A stretch of DNA of 64,000 nt from Heliocidaris erythrogramma (taxonomy: Eukaryota > Echinodermata > Echinoidea > Camarodonta > Echinometridae), in assembly GCA_025617745.1 (NCBI GenBank), contig CM046853.1:10680974-10744973 (forward strand), written 5' to 3'. Under the pieces are notes generated by a model, which did not search any database, had not been told where the DNA came from, and was given only the letters and a program-made list of their open reading frames with translations. How positions within the stretch are numbered: the first letter of the stretch is position 1; each line of letters opens with the position of its first letter. Positions 12,601 through 27,600 of the stretch are shown here, in pieces. The position numbers and the translations under genes were made by a program.

Positions 12601-15600
12601 AACATAATGAACACCTTCCTACTCTGGTCAATTTTTCACCAAATTTGGCAATATGCCAAGCAACAGAAATAAACCCAACTGATCCTGCGTAAACTTTCAC
12701 ACAAACTTCCTCTTACCTGATTGAAAATGGCAGCATTTCCAGACACCAGTACCCCATCACATTGAGTGCTACCACGGATCATGCCATACTGGTAGAGCCA
12801 TCGAGTTGAGTCTAATCTGGGTGGTCCGTCAAAACTGTCTTTGAGCTGCTTTGGTAATGGGATACTTGGTACACAGAAGCTTCCTGCATAGCCTGGGTCA
12901 CAACTGGAATATAAATGATACATACATGTACATGTAGGAGGTCACCCTGTAATAACTAGCCTGAATTTCAACTGAATAGATCTAAATCAGTACATCTGAA
13001 GTCAATCTCTAATAATTGGTTACATCACCAAGACATGCTACATTTGAAAAGCAAACTCTTTTGTTTTATGAAAAGATGTGTAATTCACTCCAGACTTCAC
13101 TTTTATCGGTAAATAACTCGTACCACAGACTACTGAATTAAATGTGTTTTCTTAAAACAACTACTTTAAACAGCAGTACTGATGTTTACTAGTGACTGTT
13201 TCTGTTCCAGAGGTAAATGTATTTATATTTTTAAAAATAACAAAAGGACTTACACACAATATCCTCTATCACATCGTCCATGTCCTGAACACATCCAAGG
13301 GCAACCATTACCAAGATAAACATTGTCTATGGCCCAGACATCACGACCATTACGGAAGTCAGGCTGATGCCATCGGAATCTCGTAGAGGTTGATCTACAA
13401 ATACACAATATTAGAGAATCAAACATTATGAGTTATCAATTATTCCAAAAAACTATATGAAAGGAGATATTTGTTCATTCCTTAGGAAGGTGAAGTAGTT
13501 CACCTGTATTACTTTGATGCTTCAGTCATTTCCACACTTCCTTCTCTCTCTCTATCTACATCTATCTCTTCACCTCTCGCTCTCTCTTTTCTGTTTCTCT
13601 CTCTAGAGAATGCGAAACAGAGAGAGAGAGAGAGAGAGATAGTGTGATTATCTTCTATCTCTCTTCTCTATCCTGTTCTCTATCTTTCTCTGTCTTTCTT
13701 TCATTATTACACTTCCCATGTTTGATTGATTTCATCTCTAACTACTCAGAACTCACATGGCAGCTTCAGGTAGGTAAACAGTGACCCTTGTCCAATCCAG
13801 ATGCATCTGAGACAGATAGACCGTACCCATCCCATATCGCCCACACCCCATGTCTGGAGGGCTGCATTCCTCTGCAACCAGGTGCCATGTTTGTCCCATG
13901 TCCAAGGAGTATTCTAACACAACAGCAAAGGCTGGCAGGGAGGGTGTGCCCCCGCAACCCATGGTCAGCTCGAATTGCAGGAAGGCAGTCATGGTGATTT
14001 GGAAGTCCCATGTCTCAGTGTAGCGTTTTACCTCTGTGGGAATACAGCAAATACCAACATCATGTGTATGGAGAGTATGTGTATGTTACAACACCATTAG
14101 TCTTGTATCTCTATGACCAAGTAATCAGCCAAGAAAATTTATCAAAATCAAATCAGAATACTCTAGAATAAGAGATGGGGTAGAACCTGGACTTGGTTTG
14201 GGAGTCTAATTCTTTTTAAGCTGTTTCAAAGATAGCTATAATATCTAACATTAACCCTTTCCATGCCACCAGAATTCTGACAATTGCTCAAAAATTAAAT
14301 TTCAAGAGTTAAAAACTTTCAAGGACTTTTTTTGTTCAGCAAACTGGGCAAAGATATATTACGTAGGAATTAATATTATATTGAAGGCACATGTTTCTGT
14401 ATTAGGAAGAATTTTCAAGCCATTCTGAGCCTAAACAAAATGTTCAACACTTGCAATTTGGGGCGGGATTTGCCGCCCACGGCATGGTAGGGGTTGAGCA
14501 AATAATACCTTGACCTTAATCTTAACTAGCGTCTTTAATGTTGGAAAAGACAAGTACATCACAGATAAGACACATTTTGAAAATATACTGAAAGCAATAA
14601 ATTCCAGCGCTTTTCAACTTGGTTTAAATGCTTTCAGTGGATTTGTCATGTAACTTTAAGTGAGATAGTCAAGTCAAAATAAAATCATAATAATCCAGAA
14701 TGAGAGATGAGAATATAACTTGTCTGAAGACTTGATTTGGAAGTCTCATCATTTGTAAGCTGGTTCCAAGATATCTATAATATCTATAATATCATTACTT
14801 TTATGAAGGTGTTTGAACCCTATCCTTTGTCCATATCAAGGAATCTAACAGGAGACATTTCTTACCTAGTGTGGAATCAAATACCAGAGCATCTTGGGCT
14901 CCACAGAATGGTTTAGCCTGTCCTCCCATTGTCATATACCAGCTATCACTGGTACCACCAGTGAAGGTATCCTCAAAGCCATAAGATCTGGTCTCATTAG
15001 CACCAATCACTACATTATCCAGGGCCCACTGTGCCCTTGGTATACCTGCATTTGTTATGCAAGTTAGGATGTAAACAGCAGTAATATATTAACATTATTA
15101 CATAAATGTCATAGGCTTTTGATCAGAATCTTTTTTATATTGTCAATATACCTACAAGTCAGTGGAGAAATTTTGCATCAAGATTTTTTTCAGGATAATG
15201 GTAAAATTTGTAAGAAGTTCTACCTGATTGGATTACAAGAACAAGAGCCCCAGGGGCACGACACTCACCTGAGGTGGATCAATTCATATCTGGTGCATGT
15301 TCTCTCTAGCACCACCAGGAGATATGTTAGAAATTGAAACAACTAGGAGGATGTACATGAGATGATGTAGAAATTAACATAATTCCCCCCCCCCCCCCAC
15401 CCAGTCTGAACTTCCTACCAAGTTTGGTTAAATTCCAATCATGGGGTTTGGAGAAGAAGCTGAAAATGTAAAAAGTTATGGATGGCGGACAACTTGCCGC
15501 ACCCCCCCCCCCCCCTCCAGTATGTTACCCCCACAGACCCCCTATAGGGCCACCCAGAAAAAATTTCATTTTTCGCCTATAGAGGTATCTCCATACACAA

Positions 15601-18600
15601 TACCAAGTCTGAGCTATTCCTGGTTCTGGAGAAGAAGATGTTTGAAATTAACATAGCTTTTACAATTGGGGGCCTTCCCCCTGGGCCCCCCCCCCCCCCG
15701 GGGGCCACATGTACCATTTTAGCAACTTTGGGTCCCCTACCCCTAAGGATGATTTTTCCTACCAAGTTTGGTTGAATTCCGATCATGTGTTTTGGAGAAG
15801 ATCAGAATGTACATTTTGCCTGGCAGTGCCCCCCCCCCTCCCTCCAGTATGTTACCCCCACAGGGCCCCTATAGGGCCCCTACCCCTAAGGATGATTCCT
15901 ACCAAGTTTGGTTGAATTCCGATCATGGGTTATGGAGAAGAAGATGAAAATGTAAAAAGTTAACGGACGACGGACGACGGACGCCGGACAAATTTCATCG
16001 CAATAGCTCACTCGAGTCTTAGGCTCAGGTGAGCTAAAAATGCAATATACATGAAAGTAGCCTGCAAGATATGTATGCCACTTAATAATACTTGAAATAT
16101 ATCAAGATAATTCTTTGTAAATCATTTACAATAAAATGTTTTTAAATTTGAAAATATAATCAAATTAACAATCTCTAGCATTTTAAAAACTGAACATGAA
16201 AGCATCATCAGAGCAAACCCTTTAATTTGCAGATAACTTTTACTTCCAAAGGATATCTTCAGACAATGAGACAGCAAGTAGATTCATACACAGTGGAAAC
16301 TTGTTATAAAGAGCTCCGATATACGAGATTCCTGCTATTACAAGGCAATTTAGCTGGTCCCAGTTCTTTATGTTCTTTTGTCTTTTCACCCTGATATAAG
16401 GGGATTCCTGATATAAGTAATTTTCATGGTCCCAAGGACCATGTTATAGTGAGTTTCCACTGTATTTCATAACTGTAACCATTATCGAAACATTGCAACT
16501 GAAATGACTTACCCTCACAATTTCTGTTCTTATAGGATTTATCAAACATTGCTGTAAAATGAGATCAATAGCTTTTCTTTACTTACAAATCATATATATT
16601 CAATCCATTTTCCACTTTCCCAAATGTTAACTTACCAAGAGACACAAAAGGCTGCCACCACCTGAAGACAGTGTCTTGTGTCTTAGCTCCTAAGGGCAAG
16701 CTAATGGTGACCTGAGTTGACCTTTCACCTAGCTGAGTAGGGTCAAGAACCTTCAGTGTATGCCAGGTAATGCCAGAGTTGTTAGAGTACTGGACGATGA
16801 CCGCCTCACTACGATCAATGGCAGGCATGCACCGGTCACCGCTGTCCAAGCTGCCTATCTGGACATAGAACTGGACAATCCTGATTTCAAAGTGGTATAA
16901 AGGCAGCATATTATATATCATGTAGTCAGATATAAATTCTTCTTTTACATTGTGTCTTTGATCAATGATAAACATAAATAAAAGAGTTCTGTGGTAGTAT
17001 ATTTTCAACATACATTACAAAATTCCTTTCTTCTTGTACATTTGTCCAACAATAGATTAACATACAACTTTTTCATCACTGTTATGAGTACAACTTATCT
17101 GTGTGTTCATGAAACCACTAACTCATATAGGTGGGTAATTAGCTACTTTAACAACTACAATCAATATGACAGAAAACTGTACTTGGAGGCTATCTAAGAA
17201 ATGACTGCATTCTCAACAGATTTATTTGGATTTCACAGAAAACGCTGCAAATTGCAATCTAATGATATGAAGTTGATGAAACGGATATCAACAAGTCTTT
17301 AACATGGTTAGCAAAGATGGTTTTAAAAACTTTTTGCTAACCCTTTAGTCAAACGTATGATCAGCTGGATTCACAAGATCGTATTCCTGGTTTACCGTTC
17401 CTAAGAAAAATCGTCCTTGAACATAGAGAGACAATGACTCACTTGATTGCCGTAGTATTGACAGGTTTAGTTTGAGCTTCTCTTGGTCCTGTGGAACTGA
17501 AGTAGAGAGAGTTGCCCATCTTGATGACCCCACAACCTTGACCCAGTTCAGCCCCAAAGGCATGAGACCACTGACCATCACTCTGAGGTCTCATCAAGTC
17601 AAAGCCATCAATGAAACTCTGAGGGTTGGAGCCCTTGGGTGTGCAGGAGGCACCTAGTGTGGAATGGTGGATTAAAGAAAATGATATATGAATTCTTATT
17701 TTGTTGAATCCAATAACAATAATAGATATTGAAGCATGATTAAGAATTTCTTCAAACACTTCTTTGGAATAAGTCATCAACTTCACATAAATGTGACTTC
17801 ATCTCTTTTGCAGCCCTAAATTTTGAAGTTGTGTGAGTATGCGATAAATTACAAAAGAATTGTAACTGGAAAACTTGTGCAGATATAAAAAAGGATTATA
17901 ATATGCTTTTAAGTAATAACAATTTTGTAACACTTTTTTTTTTTACTTTAAAAAAAAAAAAATCACATAATTTTTAGAATTATTTTTTGACCTCACAAAG
18001 GAGTTACAAAACTTGTGACCTTCAAATTTCATAGGCAGTATCTACAGGATGTCTACTAAACCTGTGCAAAGTTTCGCTGAATTCTGTGTAAGTATGCAAA
18101 AGGGATGAAGTACCTTCAAGGCTTGTACTTATTTAAAAAGACATATCGCATGCCTGCAGGTTTTGCAATAGTCAAGTAGACAAGCCAAATGCATTCATAG
18201 ATGTGTGCTCAAATTTAAAAAAGAAAATGACATCAATCTGAATTTCAAGAGGTTTGCAATTACATGTAGATGTCAAAGAGTACTGTTTGCAGAATATTGT
18301 TAACAGACATTCACATGTTTATATATTCCCCCTTACTCTGAAATGTCTATCCTACAGATTATCACTTCTTCTTTGAACATAAAGGAAAACAAAGTAACAA
18401 TGACAGGATGCTTACCATGATAACCAGAGTTACATTCACAGTCTCCATTCCTACAAACACCATGTCCACTACAGTGGCCTGGGCAGGACTGACCAATGTA
18501 TACATCATCTAACCCGAAGGCTGGTGCAAGGGGGTCACCAGCCTGCCACCAACGAAACTGGATATTGCTGCAACATGAACACAGAGGGATTTTAAGGTAA

Positions 18601-21600
18601 CGGCAAAGATTTCCAGATGAATTGCAATTTGAAATAAGCCATAATATCTGTTGAGAGCCAGAAGGGTGTTAGCTCATATATTTTAGCATAGAGTTAATGC
18701 TCTTCTGGCTGACAGCAGCTGATATGATAGACCCTAAACCTGGGGGGCATTTCATGAAAGGACTTGTCAGATATTTTATCCGACAAATTTGCTCCCAGCC
18801 AATCAGATGCAAGGATTTCAGTAGCTTATAACAGTTGTCGGATAAAATATCCGACAACTTCCTTTCATGAAACGCTCCCCTGAAGTACCTAGTCACTATT
18901 TCTGGTACCAGAGAGTTGATAATCATGTCCACTAAATATGGTGTCCTGCACTTACCTGTGGGTCATACCACTGTCAACCGGAATCACTACCAGTCCCCAG
19001 TCATTGTACTTTCCAGAGTGGTAGACACTCCCATCTGTCAGCTCTCCACCCTGTCCATCACACTGTACCTCTCCCTCAGAGAAAGGATAGCAAGGAGTGG
19101 TTACCAGCTCCCAATGGATACCTCCATCGGTAGATTTCTCAAGGTAGACAGGAGCAAAATGGGAGAACTCCTCTTGGCATCCCACTACAACCTACAAGAA
19201 GTTGATTTAGGTGGAAATGTTCATCAAATGTGTCTAACAATCTAATTGTGCCTCTCATTAACCCTAAAAAGGCCGGGTTATTTTGGCGCTCTCTCAGGGG
19301 GGATGGAATCCACACACCCCCCCCCCCTCCCGGATCTTGGCCATGGAGCGATGAAAATTTCTGCAACCTTGGCACACATATAGAGCATCTTATAAAGAAT
19401 AAACCTATAAAGTTTCATATCTATATCATAAATGTTTTTTTTTTCCATTGATTATTTACATATTTGCGAATTGAAAATTCTGCAATGTGTGCAATACACA
19501 TGGAGAAACTATTATTTTGGCTGCGCACAGCGCATCGATTTTTGATACTGTTAAGAATAAGGTTAAGGTTAAGAATGCTATACAATAATAATAATAATAA
19601 TACCACTGTTCTTGTATAGTGCATATCACATTATGATATCACGTCCCTATGAGCTTCCAAATGACAATGACATTACACTATTTGAAAAATTCATAACCTT
19701 GTACAATAATAGTACATGTATATGCACATGAACATTGCTTAGTATTCTTCAATTTTTCAACAAATAAACAATGTCAATGGTGCATCTGTCTCTGTACATT
19801 TTCCCTGAGGCCTGCTTTGGAAGCCCCTTTCAGGTACGTGTTATCAGGCCAATTTTTCTGTTTGAATACACTTGTACCCACAATCAACAGGCAAACTTAT
19901 TTCCACAGACAAAATATCACTTAAGTAACTATACAAAGAAAGAAAACATTTCAGAAGGTCTTTTTACCTTGAACTGGACAACATCTCTTGTAGTAAGCTG
20001 CATTGATCTGGTGACAGCGAATCTATCCTCACCGACAGTATCAAAATATAGAGCAGGACCTCTGGATCCACAGAAGTTACCCACCTCACCACTACTAGTT
20101 GACATCCAGATGTCTGGCTGTGGACTGTCGTTCTGTATAAAGGATAGTAACATGTGTTCAATTGGGGAAAAAAAATTCCTAAACTGACCACGAGAAATTT
20201 TATACCCCAAACATCATCTACCAATTTTTTACAACTGAAGTTTGATGAAATCCAAAGTCACAACGTTTAAAATTTAGAGATTTTTTATCACTGTTTTTTT
20301 TTTAAGTACAATTATTGTAGCTATCCACATGTCAGGTAGGGAAGTGATTATAAGAAACGGTTCAGAATAAGACAAAATCTTTTCTTTAAAGTCAATATAG
20401 TAATGCTCATTTTCATTTCTATAACATATTTTATTCAATATTATTTCTCAAGCTATAGCAGAGGAAGACTAAGTTTCTTGACGTAAACAGGTGCTAAGTT
20501 TCTTGACGTAAACAAGTGCAAAAGTAATGGTATGTACTTAAGACCAGCTTGCCAACATATAAAAACTACTTTTACATAAATGTAGCTGCTGCCACTTTTA
20601 TTGACAATAAAATCATGTCCTATCTAAAATTTGCTTTACCACAAATGAGGCTTCCAGTGACTGAAGTCTGAAGTCATTGCCAATGAAGATATCATCTATG
20701 GCCCACTGGCTGTGGTAGGCTCCTGCATGCCTAGGCTGTCTCCAACGGAAACGGGTAGCAGGAGATTGAGCTCCAGCTGGCAATTCCTTGCGAACAAATC
20801 TAAAGAAAGCAGATATTGTCTAGGATTAAAGGGAAGCTTGAGTTCTGGGAAAGGTAAAAAAAAATTGTGAGCTTTCTCATTCTTTTTATGTTAGTTTGGA
20901 AGATGATCATAGTAGATATATACCCTGAAAAGGATTGCTCTTCAAATGCTCTCATTTTCAAAATATGACAAGAAACAGCTGAAATGTTTAGGCCGAACAT
21001 TTGTGTGGTGATTCAAAAACCTTACATCATACACCAATTCTTATTTGCTATATCACCAACCTTGCCAATTACTATGGGACAGTTTCTGTCACAATTCAAT
21101 CTCATGACCACAACTCAACTTTATCTTTAAGCTGATTCTCATGCCCATTTTTCAAGCAAACACCTTGAGGTATTTCTAACCTTTATATTTTGCACTATTC
21201 ATCATAATCTTTACAATGTGACATTTTGATATTGAATTCATATTCACTTATATTACTCAGTATTCTGCAAATCCAAATGTAAATGTACTTGTTGAGTGCT
21301 TCTATGTTTCTATGATGGAAATAAATACATCCTAAATCGGAGGTATTGGTTCTATAAATGGTTAACACACTTACTAGTAATCATCCAAAATTTGTTCAAT
21401 TGCGCTAAATATAGAAAGACAATAATAATAATGACAATCAGTTCCTGTTATTCCTCAGAGTGTACCTTGGCATGGTATAATCTTGGTAGTATAACTCTAG
21501 CAGGTGAACCCATGAGACCCCACCATCTATAGAGTAGTGTAGTAGGATACCCTCAGCCCTCTGTGTGGCCCTGCTACATGCACCCCTCTCCTCATCACTA

Positions 21601-24600
21601 CCTATCCTGATGTAGAACTGAATGTAGCTGGGTTCTACTGTACTCATATCATGGCTGACTAGCTGCCGAACACCAGGCTGTGGTAGGGGGGGGGGGAGCG
21701 GTGGTGATTAAATGAATGAACGAACTTTATTACCAAAATATGATCATAATACAAAATTTCTTGAAAATAAAACACAAGATAGAAATAGGCTGTGGCACCT
21801 TTGATCAACCCAAAACACAATAAATGAAATTACCATATCTGAAGTAGAGTATAAGGTACAGACATCAGGGTTTTAAAAAACAGCCCATGCAATTATCCTT
21901 TTTCAAATGATATTGACAAGTGAGACCAAGGAGGACACAAAGCTAATGAGTCTCTTATCAGAAGACTAATTTTCCTAACATATCAAATATGAAAATGAGA
22001 ATGGAAATGGAACAAATGATCCTTGAAATTAAAGATTATCTATCTTATTTCTTACTGGATTATAAAAAAGCACTGATATCAATGATTTTTATTGGGGGGA
22101 TAATATATTTCTACTTAGATGCTGCAATAACAAAAATGATACTCAGGTAGTACTAATAAAACAAACACATTGATAGCACAGCTATCTATTTTACAATGAA
22201 TTATGATGTCTACCAGATAACATTTCAATGGAAAGGTCTGGTTTATTTTTGAACATTTTCACAGAATACTTACCCCATGGAAATATAGAGAACATCCAGA
22301 GGATATAGTTCCACACCCTTGACCCCTGCATTTGACACTAGCTCCCTGAATGATTGACCAATCAGCATTGATTGTAGCAGGCTCCTCAAAGTTAGATTGT
22401 ATAGCATTCAGTCGAGGGTTATCTGGCAGACAACTCACTCCACTGTAGCCTCTGTCACAACTGGTGATAAAAAGTTATTGATTAAACAATAAGAATGACT
22501 AAGATATCACGGATAATTTTTTTTAAATTCAGATTTTACTCTTCATTTTGAATGGTTTGAATGGCAAAGATATGACATGGTATACATATTGAGATTCTAT
22601 ACCTTGAACAAGTTTCCATGATAAGAATTGTTAAATGACAAGCAGCAAGTTTTTCATCTTTTTATGATATTTCCATCCCTAATTTTCTTACTGAGTTAAC
22701 ATTTTCCCCAAATACTGGTAGAAATATGAACAATATAAAATTCTTGATGAAGCATACAAAATAGAAATATATGTACTTAGTCATCAGCATCATCAGCATC
22801 ATCATCTTAATTATCTTAGTACTATTATATCAATATCATTATTAGAATTATCAAGCATGAATACCTGCATAGTCCTTCCTGGCACACACCATGTCCATGA
22901 CACATATCTGGACACTGCTCCCCTACATATAGATGCCTAATGGCCCATGTCGCTCCATCGGCATGATGGGATTGGCGTAGTCTGAACCTGGTCACTGCAA
23001 ACCTGAGATATTTCAAATAGGTACAGTTATAATCACATGGCTCAAGATATCTACTTCATTGCTATATTGTATATATCATTTCATTCCATGTCAGAAAAAG
23101 TTGATTTGCTATTTCTGAACTATATCAAACTACTTTGTCACTTCTAATGACCTAAATGTACCTCAAATGATTCAACTAAATATTCAATATATTTACCAAT
23201 GACTTCAACTGCTTTCCACCGCATCCAAAGAGTCATTCATGTTAGATTTGTTGATTTCTCTTTGATTGTACAATATCAGGATGCTCTGTATGGACTACAG
23301 AACATTCTTCTTTACAGTGATCTTTATACACTTTACTGTTGACATAGCAAAGCAGGCTCTTTATAACGAAACCATTCCCCCAAATATTTGGACTTGGCAA
23401 TAAACGAATATGCTATTATTTCAGAGAATCAAACAGCATTACATATCATGAAAACATGTGTAATAAACATGACTATCAAGAAGAGATGTGGAAAGAATTC
23501 TGCCTTGCTTTAGCAGTAGAAAATCATAATGTCAAATAAAAAAATAATTAATTTCCTCCCTTCTAACACAGCCATTCAGATTCTTTTACATACAATAACT
23601 TTTAAAAATACAAGGAAATGCATATGGAACATGAGTAAGACTTCTTTGTATATGCATGTATCTAACCTAAGCCTTGGTGGTACAGGCAAGCTGATCCTGG
23701 TCCACTCTGTATACTCTGTTGAGTGATAGTGAGATCCTTGTCTGAATGCTGTACATCCTACCTCACCAGGAAAACAAGGTGGGACTACATTATGCCAAGT
23801 TAAACCATGGTCTGTGGAATACTCCAGATTGATGGAGAAATCATGTCCTGCAAGTAGGAAAGGACATATGATTCAGTCCAAACTATGCAAATGTATTATG
23901 CACATGTACATCAATTGTAAAACAATCTCATAAGGGTGGAAGGGCTTCCAACTGCACTTTCTCAGAATATTGCATAAACACTTTCATACTGAAATCTTGT
24001 ACAGGATCAATGCATTCTTCTTTCCAAAATAAACGTTTCTTTGAAAGATGCTTCTGGATGACTGAAATGGGTGAACAAATTGAATAATGATTTAATGAAA
24101 TATTTCAGTTTTCTGTTTATTCAGCCTGTAGTTGATTATTCAGAATGAGAGTTTGTGAACTAAAATTAAACATTACAATTTATTTCAAAATAAACAACTA
24201 AAATTAATCAGCTCTTTCTATAGCCAGAGCCTACTTTTTAAAAAAGTATTTGATTTCAAGCAACTAGTGAATAACAATGTTATGTATTAATGATGAATAT
24301 GTCTTGATGCTGTAGCTGGTTTGGACATTTACCTAGTCTTTTCTGTTGTCCACAGCCTACAGCCAGGTAGAACTGGATCATGAAGGAAGCCCCAACCTGA
24401 AGAGATTGAGTCTCTAGGATTGAGGCACCACTGGAATGGGACTGACCTGGTAATCTGTGAAATATTTTTTGACAAAACTTCATTAATGGTGTGAAACATT
24501 TATTGAAGACGAAATCACTGTGCTGCAAAGCTTAAACATGAACACAATTGCTTTCTCCCCAGCCCCCCCCCCCCCCCCAATTCATTATCTTTAATATCTT

Positions 24601-27600
24601 TCAACACTAGTCATGTTAGGCTGCTTATTCGATTGATACTTCATGTACAAGTAGAAAATAAATTATAGAAGTGATATTTTGGCACATGTAACCTAATTTA
24701 TAATGATCATGAGTGGAATGGTTCTATCATTTACTTCACACATATAAAGGTGCTGTTCTAAAGAAATCTTTACCTGTAAAATTATATCATATGGTATATT
24801 CATAGTATTTTTTTTTTTAAGTGAAAGCTTATTATCAAGCAAACTTACATGAGTGCAGGACTGATATTGCATGCCTCGCCTATCTGACCAGTGTGGAATG
24901 TAAGAGCTCTGCGTACCTCCCTGTGGTCACTAAAGTCCAGGTTGATGTTGTTCTTGAGTGTTGTTGTCATGGAGATATCATCCAGAGCCCAAACAGCTTG
25001 GTTCTCTCCTCCATTTGAAGGTTGCCACCATCTGATCATACAAGCATCATTCTGGGCTTCAGGGTTCAGATGGATCAGGACAGTCCTATCATGTTAAATA
25101 GATAGAAAACATATGGAAGTACAAAGGGAGCAAGAAATGCAAACACATATGGAATGACTTGCATTGAACCACTATTGCATTAAATATGTATGGAACACAA
25201 CAAAAAATTTCTTATGTAATGGTAGAAAATATATGTCAACAAAGTTTTCTAACTGCATATTAAAGTTCTTTGTAAAATGGATATCATAGTTTCACCTGTC
25301 CACTGTAGCAGAATGATGAAAATTCCTGTTTTTGATATTTTTTGTTTCTTTGTTTGAGAGAGGGGATGTTTGTTTGTTTCCTCGATCTTTCCACTGCAAC
25401 ATGTCCACAGTAACTTGTTCACTGAAGCAGAATAATTAAATTCATTTTTCTTAGTTTTTACTGCTGTTGTTGTTTGGAGAGGTTTTGTTAGTCTATTTCA
25501 ATTACTTGTCTGTCATTATCATTAACTGCACTAAAACAGAACATTCTCCTTACCTTGCTGTCTTGTAAGCATCATATTCTAGCATTTTGATGAGATTCCA
25601 ATGGATACCATTATCACAAGATGACAAGACCAGAATAGATTCTGAGGCATTCTGTGCTGGGGAACATGTACCAGCTGATCCATGGCTGCCAATGCGAACT
25701 GTGAACTGCAGATATCTAAGAAACAAATTGGACTACAGTTAAGACTTCATTCACTTTGAAATTTTGGAGTGGGCCATAGTAAAGGAATGAATAGCTTCAA
25801 GTTAACATCACTAAAAGGTGTTAGGAGTAAATAGAATTAAAAGTTTTTATCCTGCAAATACTTGTGTTCATATGAAATGGTCTATCATACAACAATTGGG
25901 TCTGATATCATAGTGACTATAATACAACCAAAAAATCCAACATTTATGAAGGCTTAGAGTACATTATTCTCTCGTCTCAAGGAAGAAGATTTACCTGATA
26001 TTTGTGGTGTTGATCTCCTGTGTAATGAGCTCTCTGCGTCCCTTATGATTGAATACCAAAGCTTTGCCTGATGCTAGCACTCCACATCCATACCCAGTAG
26101 ATCCTCCTTGGACGACACTGAACTTTTCATTCTCATCAAAGTCTGAGGAAAACAACTCAAAGTTCTCTGTGAGGTTACCTGGCAAAATACCTACAGAGAT
26201 TTGACAGGCAACTCCAGAGAAACCCTGATCACACCTGAAAGTCAAACATTTAAAAAGTTAAAGCAGTGATGTATCTGATCTAGGTTTGTGTATGTTATGT
26301 TTCCTGGGCCCATTGCATAAAAAGTTGCGTTTTATCGCAACTCAAAAAATTAAACGCAACTTGATTTTCAACCAATCAGGATCGCGTATTTGGGACTTGC
26401 GTTTATTTTTTTTTAGTTTAATCGCAACTTTTTATGCAAGAGGGCCCTGATAAGATACCTACACAGATCTGACAGAATATTTTTTCCTGCACAATGATAA
26501 CAAAGAGCTTTTTTATTGCAAACACTGAAGTAATACACTCACTTCATAAATAATATACTGATAATATTGAAATTTATCATATGAAAAGTACTGCTAAAGT
26601 TCTTTTGGTAATGATGATGATGAATAGTGGCTATAACTGTTAGAAGTACTTAACACCGACTAGAAAAATTGAGAATTGAGGTTTAGCTCTTATCTCACCT
26701 GCATCCCAAGTGTGTACATCTGCCATGTCCATTACACATAAGAGATCCACAGGCATCACCAACATAAACTGCATTGATAATATAATACAACAAACATATT
26801 CCACATACATTTATAATAAACTAGTACAAAGTTACATTAGTATATACAAACTATTCAACTATGCAATATATTATTATAATCATATTGATATACAGGAGAG
26901 ATGAAAATGGTTTTCATCTATAGGGATTTGTGGACAACTAACTTGCTCTTTAACTATTCAACTGAACTTTAATGTGGAAAGGATCCCCCAAATTGAACAA
27001 TTCCCTTTCTCGGTATTATACAGCCAATGAATTTAATGAAAGAGTTACAACAAAAGCTCAATGTAACTACTTTATATCCAAGTGAGCATTGTTTTACAGT
27101 GCTTGGTAAAGTCACACTTCTGAAAACAAGTAGGCTAAAAATTTGGAATGGGATACAACAGCTATGGAGACATGAATAAAGTCCTTTTTAACAGAGAGGG
27201 TAATTTTTCTGGCTACAGTCTTTGTCATTATAAAAGTGAACAGCACACATTTAACAGTTTGTAAATAGGAATCTCACCATTATCCACAGCCCATTTAGTA
27301 TTTGAGGTAACCAGATCATTCTGACGCCATCTGAATCTAGTATGCTTCATTAATGCAGCCGTAGGAAGCGGAATGGTGATTCTTCTCCATCTATATCCAG
27401 GGTAAAACAAACAAAATAGTAGGGTGACGTGTTACCAAAAAACATTTTTTTAAATATATAATAAAGTAGGTACCACTCAGTACAGAGTGTTAATCTAAAG
27501 GTGTATTATTATAAATAAGTGCAAAATATTACAAATCACCTTTTTAATACCTGAAAGATCTGACCCTACTAAAACTGATATCAAGATACCAACCACATAT

